From: Pseudomonas laurentiana | GTDB lineage: Bacteria > Pseudomonadota > Gammaproteobacteria > Pseudomonadales > Pseudomonadaceae | Assembly (NCBI RefSeq): GCF_014648275.1 | Contig: NZ_BMQU01000012.1 | Coordinates: forward strand, 1-64,000 | DNA length: 64,000 nt | Direction: 5' to 3' | Shown here: positions 15,780-24,580 of the stretch, one piece after another | How positions within the stretch are numbered: position 1 is the stretch's first letter | Layout of the letters: each line of letters starts with the position of its first letter | The notes under the pieces: model-generated | What the model was told of the DNA's origin: nothing | Seen by the model: only the letters and a program-made list of their open reading frames with translations | Database searches by the model: none | Made by a program: the position numbers and the translations under genes

Positions 15780-16150
15780 GCAGCGTGCGGATCAGCCGCC
15801 AGCAGTGGGAAAGCCTGTTGGGCGAGCTGGACGTTGCGCGTCGGCAGCGCCATCTGCTGACCTACCGGGCCTTGCTTGAGCGTCTGCAACTGCCGACCCC
15901 GGCCATGCAGACCCTCACGGCAGCGCTGGAGTACCTGGCTGTGCTTGATGCCCGTGCCGAGCAGCCACTACGCAGCTCGTTGGTGATCAGCCAAGGCGCC
16001 AGTCGCCTGCCACGCACTGGTTTTTTCGAGTGTGTCGAGCGCCTGGGGCGTTTTTCCGGGCCGTCCGATGGTATGGCTGCTGCGTCCTGGCATGCGTCAG
16101 AAGTGGTCCGGGTGTTCGAGTACAGTTACCCGGCAGAGGCTGAGGTCTGA
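15776..16150 (+). CDS. Small protein of unknown function, coupled to the HTH gene
   Basis: A 124-residue cytoplasmic protein beginning at a GTG that overlaps the HTH stop by four bases. It is mostly helical by eye in the first half (RQQWESLLGELDVARRQRHL), then has a basic-acidic C-terminus ending EYSYPAEAEV. I recognise no family and no catalytic motif. Its 3' end overlaps the convergent EAL gene by 25 bp. Tight coupling suggests it works with the HTH protein, either as a partner or as a toxin-like effector; neither is shown by the sequence. Confidence 0.7.
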   Translation: MSSVRISRQQWESLLGELDVARRQRHLLTYRALLERLQLPTPAMQTLTAALEYLAVLDARAEQPLRSSLVISQGASRLPRTGFFECVERLGRFSGPSDGMAAASWHASEVVRVFEYSYPAEAEV

Positions 16151-17904
16151 GCCAGCTCGGCGGTCTCGATCACGTAAACGCTATAGCCCTTGACGTCCTT
16201 GGCGTGATGCTTGGCCTTGGAGGCCAGTTCCGCCAGCTGCCCGGCAGTGAGCTGTGCGCCTGCCTGTGCGTGTAGCTGCACCACGCCGATGGACAACGAC
16301 AGCAGCTCAAAGGACTGTTGCCGGCCCTGTCGGTCGTGCCCAGTGAAACATCCGGCCTCCAGATGTTCGGCGCGGTAGAAGCGCCTGCACTGTTTCTGAA
16401 AATCTTCCAGTAACAGCTTCAAGCGTGCGTGCCAGTCACTGGCACTGAGCACCAGCATGAAATCGTCACCGCCGATATGCCCGACAAAGTCGCGGCTGGG
16501 GTCGACCCGCTCACTCAGGCACTGCGCCAGGCACAGTAGCACCTCATCACCCCGGGCGTAGCCGTAGATGTCATTGAACGGCTTGAAGTTATCGATATCC
16601 ACATAGCAGATCGCCGCCTCACGCTGCTGCTGCAACAGGTGTGTCAGGCATTGCTGGATCGGTACGTTGCCTGGCAGCAAGGTCAGGGGGTTGGCGTACC
16701 GGGCCTGCTGGATTTTTTGCTCGGTGATCAACTTGAGCACATCGATGACCCGCCCCAGGCCCAGGTATTGCCCGTTCTGGGTAATGATGAAGTCTTCCTC
16801 GATGCGTTGGCGCGCCCGGCTGGTCAGCAGTCGGCTGACCTGTTGCAGAGACTGGCTGAGCTCCACGGCGAGAAAGTCTTCACTCATTAGCCGGCTGATC
16901 GGCTTGCGTGCAAACAGGTCGGTGGCGAAGGGTTTGAGCAGGGCGTCGGAAAACGCATGCCGGTGCACGATGCCACACGGTCGTAGATTGGCATCCAGCA
17001 CGGCCAGTGAGTTCAGGTTGGCCTGGCGGCGAAACGATTCCAGTACCAGCGCAGTAGGGGTATCGCCAATCACGGCTGACTGCTCAATCAACAGCGCTTG
17101 AAGGTCGCTACTCTCTTCGCTGAGGATTTGGCTGACGGCTGTCTGGTTTGGCAGTACGTTCTGGATGTCTCGCGGCGGCTGTTCTTGAGGACGGCCCAGC
17201 AGGTAGCCCTGAACCAGGTCTACCCCCATTTCAGTGAGTACCTTGAGCTCTTCGGCCAACTCGATGCCTTCGGCAATCACTTGTGCCCGAGAGGCTTTGG
17301 CGATTTGCAGAATAGAGCCGACAAACTCGCGTTTGACCGCGTCCAGATGGATTCCGTCGATAAAGTGGCGGTCAATCTTCACGTAGTCCGGGCGCAGTTC
17401 CGACCACAAGCGCAGGCTTGAGTAACCGGCGCCGAGGTCGTCCAGGGCAATGGAAAACCCCATGTCGCGGTAGTGGTGCAACGCGTTGAACAACAGTTGG
17501 AAGTCATCGGTGGGTGTCTGTTCGGTCAACTCAATGACCACCCGGCTCGGTGACAGGCCCATGTCTTCCAGCATTTTCAGGGTGCGTCCCGACTGATACT
17601 GCGGTTCCAGCAACGACTCCGGCGAGACGTTGAGGAACAGCTTGCCCTCCAGTTTTTGCTGACTGAAGCGACGACAGGCACTCTCTCGGCAGGCAACTTC
17701 CAGCTCGGTCAGTCGACCGGCCTGACGGGCCACGGCAAACAGGTTGATGGGGGAGTGCAGTGGGCTGTTGGACGGGCCGCGGCTTAAGGCTTCATAACCG
17801 AGAATACGCCGTTCTGATAGGCAGACGATGGGTTGGAACAGGCTGTGCAAGCCGCTTTGAGCCAGGATGGAGCTCAGCGCGCTAAGCTGTTCGGTCACGG
17901 TCAT
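16126..17904 (-). CDS. EAL - CBS pair - GGDEF cyclic-di-GMP protein
   Basis: A 592-residue soluble protein with the reversed order EAL (about 15-255), two CBS-like modules (about 270-400) and GGDEF (about 420-580). The EAL domain keeps its key motifs: YEALSRG, ELTEQTP, DDLGAGYSSL, KIDRHFID, AEGIE and QGYLLGRP. It is therefore likely an active c-di-GMP phosphodiesterase. The GGDEF motif is GGDDF, with Asp in place of the Glu, and no RxxD inhibitory site is seen just upstream, so cyclase activity is doubtful; it may bind GTP as a regulatory site. The CBS pair could sense adenine nucleotides. A terminator from prc lies just upstream, so it needs its own promoter. Confidence 0.9.
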   Translation of the reverse strand: MTVTEQLSALSSILAQSGLHSLFQPIVCLSERRILGYEALSRGPSNSPLHSPINLFAVARQAGRLTELEVACRESACRRFSQQKLEGKLFLNVSPESLLEPQYQSGRTLKMLEDMGLSPSRVVIELTEQTPTDDFQLLFNALHHYRDMGFSIALDDLGAGYSSLRLWSELRPDYVKIDRHFIDGIHLDAVKREFVGSILQIAKASRAQVIAEGIELAEELKVLTEMGVDLVQGYLLGRPQEQPPRDIQNVLPNQTAVSQILSEESSDLQALLIEQSAVIGDTPTALVLESFRRQANLNSLAVLDANLRPCGIVHRHAFSDALLKPFATDLFARKPISRLMSEDFLAVELSQSLQQVSRLLTSRARQRIEEDFIITQNGQYLGLGRVIDVLKLITEQKIQQARYANPLTLLPGNVPIQQCLTHLLQQQREAAICYVDIDNFKPFNDIYGYARGDEVLLCLAQCLSERVDPSRDFVGHIGGDDFMLVLSASDWHARLKLLLEDFQKQCRRFYRAEHLEAGCFTGHDRQGRQQSFELLSLSIGVVQLHAQAGAQLTAGQLAELASKAKHHAKDVKGYSVYVIETAELAQTSASAG

Positions 17905-17921
17905 GGCAGGCGTTCCTTACG

Positions 17922-17954
17922 AAAAAAGGGCTGCGTACCCTTGGTACGCAGCCC
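17922..17954 (-). terminator. Intrinsic terminator of prc
   Basis: GGGCTGCGTACC (17928-17939) pairs perfectly with GGTACGCAGCCC (17943-17954). Read on the minus strand, the hairpin is followed by six Ts (17927-17922), about 75 bp after the prc stop and just before the EAL gene. Confidence 0.85.
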
Positions 17955-18027
17955 CTTATTTCACGACAGATAAATGACTGTTTGATGACGCGCCAGCGTC
18001 CAGCCATATTATTTCGCCATTAGTGCC

Positions 18028-20109
18028 TCAATGCTTGGCCACCGCTGAGTTCAGACTCAGGTAGTCCAGCAGGATGCGCCCGGTTTCAGCCAGGTAGGCG
18101 TCATCCTCGGGTTTGGTGTCATCCGGCTCGGCCGGCAATGCATCCTCGTCTTCTTTTTTCAGTTCCTTGAGCGGTTCCTCGCCCTTGGCTTTACGCCGGG
18201 TGTTCTCCAGCGCCAGTTGTTTGCCTTCGATAGTGGCGTGCTGGGCACGACGCTCGGTTTCGTTCAGGCTCACGGATTTTTCGTTCATCAGCTTCTGGGT
18301 CAGGGCCAGACGATCGCGGATGTAGACGAACTCCGGATCCTTGGCGCTGCGCTCGTCATGACGCGCCTTGAGCTGAGCCAGGAACGGTTTGAACGGATCG
18401 CTCGCCGGCTTGATCGCCGGACGAATGGTGTCCCATGGCATCGCCTCGGGCAGGGCGCTCTCGCCGATTTCCTTGGTGTCGATCACCGACGGGTAGTCGA
18501 TGTCTGGCAGTACGCCCTGATGCTGGGTGCTCTGGCCAGAAACACGGTAGAACTTGGCCAGGGTCAGCTTCAATTCGCCGTGGTTCAGCGGCTGAATGGT
18601 CTGCACGGTGCCTTTACCGAAGGTCTGGCCACCGATGATCAGTGCGCGGTGGTAGTCCTGCATGGCGCCTGCAAAGATCTCAGAGGCGGAGGCCGACAGG
18701 CGGTTGACCAGCAAGGCCATCGGGCCTTTGTAGAAGGCACCGCTGTTTTCGTCTTCAAGCACATCGACACGACCATCGCTGTTGCGCACCAACACGGTAG
18801 GACCGTTGTCGATGAACAGGCTGGTCAACTCGGTGGCTTCCTGCAAGGAACCGCCGCCGTTGTTGCGCAGGTCGATGACCACGCCGTCGACTTTTTCCTT
18901 CTGCAGCTCGGTCAGCAGCTTTTTCACGTCACGGGTGGTGCTCTTGTACTCTGGATCGCCAGCGCGGAAGGCCTTGAAGTCCAGGTAGAAGGCCGGGATC
19001 TCGATGATGCCCAGCTTGTAGTCGCGGCCATCCTGCTTGAGCTTGAGCACCGACTTTTTCGCGGCCTGCTCTTCCAGCTTCACCGCTTCACGGGTGATGG
19101 AGACGATCTTGCTGGTCTGGTCGTTCGGTGCATTGCTGGCTGGAATCACTTCCAGGCGAACCACGGAACCTTTCGGGCCGCGGATCAGCTTGACCACTTC
19201 GTCCAGGCGCCAGCCGATCACATCGACCATTTCCTTGTCACCCTGGGCCACGCCGACGATCTTGTCGGCAGGCGCGACTTGCTTGGTCTTGGCGGCAGGG
19301 CCAGCCGGTACCAGGCGAACGATCTTGACCTGGTCATTGTCGCTTTGCAGGACGGCGCCGATACCTTCGAGCGACAGGCTCATGTTGATATCGAAGTTCT
19401 CTGCGTTGTCAGGCGACAAGTAGTTGGTGTGCGGGTCGTAGGATTGGGCGAACGTGTTGATGTAGGCCTGGAAAATATCCTCGGCACGGGTCTGGTCCAG
19501 GCGCGTCAGCTGGTTCTTGTAGCGCTTGGTCAACAGTTCCTGAATGGCCTTGGGGTCCTTGCCGGCGATCTTCAGACGCAACACTTCGTCCTTCAGGCGC
19601 TTGCGCCAGAGGTCGTCGAGTTCGGCTTCGTTTTTCAGCCAGGCGGCGTCCTTGCGGTCGACCAGCAAGGTTTCCTGGGTGTTGAAGTCGATGCTGTCGA
19701 CGCCCTTGTCCAATTGCGCGAGGGTGAAGTCCAGGCGCGATTTCACCCGGTTCAGGTAGCGCTTGTAGATCGTGAAGCCGGGATCGAGATTGCCGCTCTT
19801 GAGGAAGTCATCGAACTGAGTCTTCCACTTGTCGAATTCGGCGATGTCGCTGGCCAGGAAATAGCTGCGAGCCGGATCGAGCAGCTTCAGGTAGCTGTCA
19901 TAGATGATGACTGAGCGAGCGTCATTGAGCGGCGGTTTGCTGTAGTGATGGCGCTTGAGCAGCTCGACCACGTTCAGGCTGGCGACCACTTCGTCACGGT
20001 CGGGTTGCAGTTTGTCCCAACTGTTGGCGGCAGAAGCATTGCCCGCCAGCGGTAGGCTGCCAAGGCCGATCAACAGTGCGAGGGCGGTACTGGGCAGAAA
20101 ATGCTTCAT
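18028..20109 (-). CDS. prc: Tail-specific carboxy-terminal protease Prc (Tsp)
   Basis: A 693-residue periplasmic serine protease of the S41 family, which degrades tagged or misfolded envelope proteins. A signal peptide covers residues 1-28 (LALLIGLGSLPLAGNASA). A PDZ domain lies near 235-320 (GIGAVLQSDNDQVKIVRLVPAGP). The catalytic region near 440-490 shows NRLSASASEIFAGA (Ser) and GGQTFGKGTVQ (Lys), the Ser-Lys dyad of the family. The C-terminal domain is charged and helical. The ATG at 20109 gives a proper signal peptide; an in-frame ATG at 20142 would add 11 basic residues. It is divergent from the quinone oxidoreductase gene and monocistronic. Confidence 0.94.
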   Translation of the reverse strand: MKHFLPSTALALLIGLGSLPLAGNASAANSWDKLQPDRDEVVASLNVVELLKRHHYSKPPLNDARSVIIYDSYLKLLDPARSYFLASDIAEFDKWKTQFDDFLKSGNLDPGFTIYKRYLNRVKSRLDFTLAQLDKGVDSIDFNTQETLLVDRKDAAWLKNEAELDDLWRKRLKDEVLRLKIAGKDPKAIQELLTKRYKNQLTRLDQTRAEDIFQAYINTFAQSYDPHTNYLSPDNAENFDINMSLSLEGIGAVLQSDNDQVKIVRLVPAGPAAKTKQVAPADKIVGVAQGDKEMVDVIGWRLDEVVKLIRGPKGSVVRLEVIPASNAPNDQTSKIVSITREAVKLEEQAAKKSVLKLKQDGRDYKLGIIEIPAFYLDFKAFRAGDPEYKSTTRDVKKLLTELQKEKVDGVVIDLRNNGGGSLQEATELTSLFIDNGPTVLVRNSDGRVDVLEDENSGAFYKGPMALLVNRLSASASEIFAGAMQDYHRALIIGGQTFGKGTVQTIQPLNHGELKLTLAKFYRVSGQSTQHQGVLPDIDYPSVIDTKEIGESALPEAMPWDTIRPAIKPASDPFKPFLAQLKARHDERSAKDPEFVYIRDRLALTQKLMNEKSVSLNETERRAQHATIEGKQLALENTRRKAKGEEPLKELKKEDEDALPAEPDDTKPEDDAYLAETGRILLDYLSLNSAVAKH

Positions 20110-20248
20110 GCTGATTCGACGTAAGGGCAATTGATCACGCATATTAGGCCGTCTTTGAATTCGCCGGTTCCATAAAAACCGGACGCATACTGCAAAAAGC
20201 CCGACGCATTTGCACTCGGGCTCGTGATAACACAACTATGGAGGCACT

Positions 20249-21211
20249 GTGAAGGCATTGCAAGGCGTTGACGGACATGTGGAGTGGGTTACGACGACAA
20301 GTCCAACCTGCGATGTAGGTCAAGTACGAATCCGTGTTGCGGCTGCGGGCCTCAATCGGGCCGATTTGTTGCAAAAAGCCGGGCTCTATCCGCCACCTCC
20401 TGGCGCGAGCGAGTATCTGGGCCTGGAATGTTCCGGGGTGATCGTTGAAGTCGGTCCAGGCGCTTCCTGGCAGGTCGGTGATCGGGTCTGCGCGTTGTTG
20501 TCCGGTGGCGGCATGGCCGAAGAAGTGGTGGTCGATGCCCGCCACGTGCTCCCCGTGCCTGAAGGCCTGAGCCTGCACGAAGCGGCGGCGATCCCTGAAG
20601 TGTATGCCACCGCCTGGCTCAACCTGTTCCAGTTGGGGGCGCTCAAGCCGGGCGAGAAGGTGCTGTTGCATGCAGGTGCCAGTGGTGTCGGCTCGGCGGC
20701 AATCCAGCTGTGCAAGGCGTTTGGTAGCCCATGCTGGGTTAGTGTGGGCTCGGCCGATCGGCTGGCTTACTGTCAGGGCCTCGGCGCCACAGGTGGTGTG
20801 GTGCGTGGTGAAGACCTGGAAAGCCTGAGCGATTTCGCCCCGTTTGATGTGATTCTCGATCCGGTCGGGGCCAATTACGCTGCGCTGAACCTCAAGGTAC
20901 TGGCACGTGATGGACGCTGGGTGATCATTGGCCTGATGGGCGGTCGCAAGGCTGAGCTGGACCTGGCCCAGTTGCTGGCCAAGCGGGTGCAGGTGACTGG
21001 TTCGACCTTGCGTAACCGTGATGATCAGTTCAAGGCCGACCTGCTCAGTGATCTTGGCCAGCAGGTCTGGCCGTTGTTCACTGAAGGGCGGCTTAAGCCG
21101 CAATTGGTCGGTCGTTACCCGATCAAGGATGCAGAGGCTGCATTTGCCGAGCTGGCGGGGAACCAGGTGTCGGGCAAGCTGGTGCTGGTGATTGACGAGA
21201 GCCTGGTGTAA
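20249..21211 (+). CDS. NAD(P)H quinone oxidoreductase, PIG3/QOR family
   Basis: A 320-residue zinc-free medium-chain dehydrogenase. It has the N-terminal GroES-like fold (RIRVAAAGLNRADLLQKAG, PPPPGAS) and the quinone oxidoreductase cofactor loop LLHAGASGVGSAAIQL near residue 140. The catalytic zinc ligands of alcohol dehydrogenases are absent. The PIG3 group reduces quinones with NADPH in one-electron steps. The start is a GTG at 20249, five bases after a clear GGAGG. It is followed by a region without genes. Confidence 0.88.
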   Translation: MKALQGVDGHVEWVTTTSPTCDVGQVRIRVAAAGLNRADLLQKAGLYPPPPGASEYLGLECSGVIVEVGPGASWQVGDRVCALLSGGGMAEEVVVDARHVLPVPEGLSLHEAAAIPEVYATAWLNLFQLGALKPGEKVLLHAGASGVGSAAIQLCKAFGSPCWVSVGSADRLAYCQGLGATGGVVRGEDLESLSDFAPFDVILDPVGANYAALNLKVLARDGRWVIIGLMGGRKAELDLAQLLAKRVQVTGSTLRNRDDQFKADLLSDLGQQVWPLFTEGRLKPQLVGRYPIKDAEAAFAELAGNQVSGKLVLVIDESLV

Positions 21212-21350
21212 TCCCTGACGGGCTGAAGTATCGCTGACGGGTCGGCCCCTGGAGGTAATGTCGTTCATTCAAGGAAACGGCATAGCCTGAGTCGGCCTTG
21301 TCGGCGATGTGTTTTCATACGCTGAGCCTGCTGGCACCGCCAGATGGCGT

Positions 21351-21476
21351 CGCAAACGGATATGCCTGCTGTCATCAGTGGCTGTTGGCATTCACCTTGT
21401 GAGCATATCCATTCCCTGCGTCGGCACCACCGGCTGGTTTCGCCCTTTACGGCGACCCACTTTTGATAGGGCGCAA
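21351..21476. repeat. Direct repeat, left copy (about 126 bp)
   Basis: Begins CGCAAACGGATATGCCTG and ends GGCGACCCACTTTTG..GGGCGCAA. It shares nearly its whole length with the copy at 21922-22063, which has about 16 extra bases near position 30. Inside, GGATATG and CATATCC form an inverted pair about 45 bp apart, so each copy can fold back on itself. Confidence 0.85.
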
Positions 21477-21921
21477 AAGTGGGCAAAACGCCCTGTCCCG
21501 ACATCCGGCCCTACGCTGCGCTTCGGGTGCCTTCCTTACGCCATCGCTCCCGTGTGGACGCGCCGACGGGCCATCCATGGCCCATCAGCACTTGCGAGGC
21601 CTCCCTGCCTCGCACCCCACTCCGCGATGACTCCACTCTGCCTTCTGAAGGGACGTCCTGCGGCGCCTGACATTCCGCGCACTGAAAAGCAGAGCACTCG
21701 CAGACGCTCGCGGCTTCGCTTGTCCGCGAAGGTGCTGGGCTTTTCGACGTTGCTTTTTCATCCGCTGAACTTGCAGGCGCTGCCAAATTGTCCCTTCAGG
21801 AGGTCGAACGCAGGCGGTGCGTAGCTGGGTGTCAGGCAAGGATGCCTGGCAAGGGCTGAGGGCCAGGAAGGCCCTTCAGCACGGCTTCAGCGGGAGCACT
21901 GCCGGAGTGAGAGAACCCGCA
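21477..21921. other. Structured non-coding segment between direct repeats
   Basis: No supported gene; short open frames have low-complexity Arg/Ser/Pro composition and no ribosome-binding sites. The segment is full of perfect inverted repeats: GGGCCATCCATGGCCC (21568-21583); TGCGAGGC-CTCCCT-GCCTCGCA (21593-21614); a long-range pair CTGAAGGGAC (21645-21654) with GTCCCTTCAG (21790-21799); CAGGCAAGGATGCCTG near 21835; and GCTGAGGGCC/GGCCCTTCAGC near 21858-21885. I recall similar sequence widely scattered in Pseudomonas genomes, often carrying spurious small ORF calls. It looks like a dispersed structured element or non-coding RNA, not a decayed gene. Confidence 0.55.
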
Positions 21922-22063
21922 CGCAAACGGATATGCCTGCCGTCATCAGGGGCGACGCATGTTTGTGGCTATTGGCACTCACCTCGTGAACATATCCATT
22001 CCCTGCAGCGGCACCACCGGCTGGTTTCGCCTTTTACGGCGACCCACTTTTGAAAGGGCGCAA
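21922..22063. repeat. Direct repeat, right copy (about 142 bp)
   Basis: Second copy of the flanking sequence, same orientation as 21351-21476, with the same ends, the same GGATATG/CATATCC inverted pair and a small insertion. It ends 50 bp before the stop of the HAD gene. Confidence 0.85.
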
Positions 22064-22113
22064 GGTTGCTTGAGCGCATCAAGCACTCCAAGGGCCTAAG
22101 TGAGCCTCACGGG

Positions 22114-22767
22114 TCAGCGCCAACTCAGGATTGGCCAGCCGTGTTGCTCGGCGTGCTCGCGCAGTACCGGGTCGGGGTTCACTACGACGGGGTGGTCGAC
22201 CTTGAGCAGCAGCGGCAAGTCGTTGCGCGAGTCGGAGTAGAAACTGGCACCCTCCAGGTTCTCTTCTTCCTGATCCAGCCATTCCAGCAAGCGGGTGATC
22301 TTGCCTTCGCGGTAAGTCAGTACGCCCCGGGTATTGCCGGTGTACACACCCTTCACGACCTCAAGATCAATGGCAAGAAATTCGTCGATACCCAGTCGCG
22401 CCGCAATCGGTGCCACCAGGTGGGCGCCGGAGGCCGATATCACCAGCACCCGGTCGCCACGCTTTCGGTGCTCGGCGATCCGTTTGCAGGCTTCGCTGAA
22501 GATGATCGGCTCAATGATGTTCTCGACCCACGGCTCCACCAGGTGCTGCACCTCTTCCGGGGTTCGCCCGGCGATGGGTTCCAGGCTGAAGACCATGTAG
22601 TCCTCCATGGCCAGGTGGCCACGGCCATACGCGTCCATCAACTCACGGTCGCGGCGCAGAAACGGCTCCCCGTCGACCCAGCCCAGGCGGGCCATTTCTT
22701 CACTCCACAGCGAAGCGCAGTCACCATGGATCAAGGTTTCGTCCAGATCGAAAATCGCTAAAGCCAT
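22114..22767 (-). CDS. HAD-family phosphatase (SerB-like, HAD-IB)
   Basis: A 217-residue hydrolase. Motif I is FDLDETLIHGD at residues 5-15, with the nucleophile Asp and the second Asp two residues on. Motif II is the Ser in VISASG (about 115). Motif III comprises a Lys near KITR and an acidic SDSRNDLPLL. A helical cap lies between motifs I and II, as in SerB and related phosphomonoesterases. The ATG at 22767 is chosen since motif I follows at once; the longer frame adds seven residues without a better ribosome site. It lies 24 bp after the ABC ATPase gene, so it is probably the last gene of that operon and may dephosphorylate a product of the imported substrate. Confidence 0.88.
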   Translation of the reverse strand: MALAIFDLDETLIHGDCASLWSEEMARLGWVDGEPFLRRDRELMDAYGRGHLAMEDYMVFSLEPIAGRTPEEVQHLVEPWVENIIEPIIFSEACKRIAEHRKRGDRVLVISASGAHLVAPIAARLGIDEFLAIDLEVVKGVYTGNTRGVLTYREGKITRLLEWLDQEEENLEGASFYSDSRNDLPLLLKVDHPVVVNPDPVLREHAEQHGWPILSWR

Positions 22768-22791
22768 TTCACTCAAACTCCTGTGCAACCC

Positions 22792-23781
22792 TCAGGCAAC
22801 TTCGCAGAGGGCGGTGGGATCGATCGACAAGGATACCCGTTGGCCGTTGGGATGCAGATCGGCAGACGAGCGATTCAGCACATCGACCAGCAACTCCACC
22901 CCCCGAGCCTCGACCCGGTAACGGATCACATTGCCCAACAGGCTGTGACTGCGTACCAGACCTTCCAGTTCGCCATTCAGGCTCAGGGTGATGGCCTCCG
23001 GACGAATGGCCAGTCGGCTGCTGACCGGGCGTTGCAGCAAGCGACTGGCACTGTCGGCATCGAGCAGGTTGTAGTTGCCGATAAAGCCGGCAGCGAACGC
23101 ATCGGCGGGGGCGGTGTAGAGGGTTTCGGCATCGCCGCTCTGGACGATACGCCCTTGGTTCATCAGGAAAATGCGGTCCGACAGGATCAGCGCTTCCTCC
23201 TGGTCATGGGTCACAAAAATGGTGGTCAGGCCCAACTCACGCTGGATGTTTCGGATCTGTTCGCGCAGGTGCTTGCGGATGCGTGCATCCAGGGCCGACA
23301 GCGGTTCGTCGAGCAGCAACAGGCGTGGCCGGGTCACCAGCGAACGGGCCAGAGCCACGCGTTGGCACTGGCCCCCTGAAAGTTGGTGCGGGTAGCGGCT
23401 GGCAAGGTCCTGCAATTCGACCAGTTGCAGCACTTCAAGCACGCGGCTGCGGCTTTCTTCGTTGGCGACCTTCTGCATGCGCAGGCCAAAGGCGACGTTT
23501 TGTTCCACGGTCATGTTGGGGAACAGGGCATAGCTTTGAAACACCATGCCAATCCCGCGTTTTTGCGGGGTCAGTGGTACCAGGTCTTGCCCGTCCAGAA
23601 GGATCTTGCCGCTGTCTACTGCCGTCAGCCCGGCAATGCAGCGCAGCAGGGTGGATTTACCGCAGCCGGAAGGGCCGAGCAGGGTGACGAACTCGCCGCG
23701 TTCGATGTGGCAGTTGATGTCATTGAACACCGTGCTGCCGGCATAGCTTTTCTGCAGGTTTTGCACACTGACGAAACTCAT
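22792..23781 (-). CDS. ABC importer ATP-binding protein (Fe3+/spermidine/phosphonate type)
   Basis: A 329-residue ATPase. It has Walker A GPSGCGKST (about 36-44), Q-loop VFQSYALFPNM, ABC signature LSGGQCQRVALARSL (about 133), Walker B LLLDEPLSALD and switch His in FVTHDQEEA. A C-terminal TOBE-type domain from about residue 240 is typical of importers in the PotA/FbpC/PhnT group. It is the fifth gene of the operon, one base past the second permease. It drives uptake of the compound bound by the periplasmic protein encoded at 26329-27393. Confidence 0.92.
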   Translation of the reverse strand: MSFVSVQNLQKSYAGSTVFNDINCHIERGEFVTLLGPSGCGKSTLLRCIAGLTAVDSGKILLDGQDLVPLTPQKRGIGMVFQSYALFPNMTVEQNVAFGLRMQKVANEESRSRVLEVLQLVELQDLASRYPHQLSGGQCQRVALARSLVTRPRLLLLDEPLSALDARIRKHLREQIRNIQRELGLTTIFVTHDQEEALILSDRIFLMNQGRIVQSGDAETLYTAPADAFAAGFIGNYNLLDADSASRLLQRPVSSRLAIRPEAITLSLNGELEGLVRSHSLLGNVIRYRVEARGVELLVDVLNRSSADLHPNGQRVSLSIDPTALCEVA

Positions 23782-23782
23782 A

Positions 23783-24580
23783 TCACGACTTGTCCTTGTT
23801 CAGGCGGTTGGCTGCCCAGGTCAGCACCAGCACGAAGAGGAAATAGGAAATCACCAGGGCGCTGTTGAAATGGCCGCTGCTGTTGCGCATGTTGTTGAGG
23901 TACACCTGCAGGGTTTCATAACGTGTGCCGACCAACAGGTTGGCGAAGACGAACTCGCCAAACAGGAATGAGAACGACAGCAGCAAGGCGACCAACAGGC
24001 CTTTGCGCAGGTTGGGCAGCACCACCAGAAACGCAGCCTGAAAGGTACTGGCGCCAAGCAGTTGGGCCGCGTCCATCAGGTCACGCAAGTTGATGGCCTG
24101 CAGGTTGTTGGTGATTGCCCGGTACATGAACGGCAACGCCACGGTGAAATAGCAACCGATCAGAATCCAGGGTGTGCCGACCATCGCCAGTGGCCCCGAG
24201 CCATAGAGCTGCAGCAGGCCCACCGAGGACACCACCGGCGGTACCGCGAAGGGCAGCAGGATGAGGATATTCATCAGCGCATCGAGCCGCGGGAAGTGGT
24301 AGTGAACCACGAACAGCAATGGAAGGATCAGCAGTACCGAGAGTATCAACGCTCCCACACATACCAGCAGCGATTGGCCGAAGGCGTTCAGAAAACGCGG
24401 GTCGCTCCACAGTGCCAGGTACCACTTGATGGTCAGCCCGCTGGGCAGGATGCTTGCCGACCAACTGGTGGCCAGGGAGTAGAGCAGGGTGCCGGCCAAG
24501 GGCAGCAGCAACAGCAGAAACAGGACGTAGACCACCAGCCGATGATAGAGGCGGGTCGAGCCGGGTTCAGCGCGCGACAT
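23783..24580 (-). CDS. ABC importer permease 2
   Basis: A 265-residue inner-membrane protein with about six hydrophobic segments (for example LLLLLPLAGTLLYSLA near 20). It has the permease coupling loop near residues 165-185 (DAAQLLGASTFQAAFLVVLP), the EAA-type motif that contacts the ATPase. The ATG at 24580 overlaps the end of the first permease gene by 14 bases, so the two are coupled. Together they form the heterodimeric channel of the importer. Confidence 0.9.
   Translation of the reverse strand: MSRAEPGSTRLYHRLVVYVLFLLLLLPLAGTLLYSLATSWSASILPSGLTIKWYLALWSDPRFLNAFGQSLLVCVGALILSVLLILPLLFVVHYHFPRLDALMNILILLPFAVPPVVSSVGLLQLYGSGPLAMVGTPWILIGCYFTVALPFMYRAITNNLQAINLRDLMDAAQLLGASTFQAAFLVVLPNLRKGLLVALLLSFSFLFGEFVFANLLVGTRYETLQVYLNNMRNSSGHFNSALVISYFLFVLVLTWAANRLNKDKS

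Noticed and set aside
15429-16150. Firm call of a type II toxin-antitoxin system
   Set aside because: The second protein has no known toxin motif and the locus appears to be conserved beside prc in pseudomonads; kept only as a hypothesis.
18217-19914. 565-codon plus-strand open frame opposite prc
   Set aside because: Composition is His/Gln/Val/Asp-rich as expected for the antisense of a GC-rich gene; no start signal or domain, while prc has full protease motifs.
21309-21824. Short open frames inside the 21.3-22.1 kb element
   Set aside because: Arg/Pro/Ser-rich translations without ribosome sites; the DNA is explained better by its repeat and hairpin structure.
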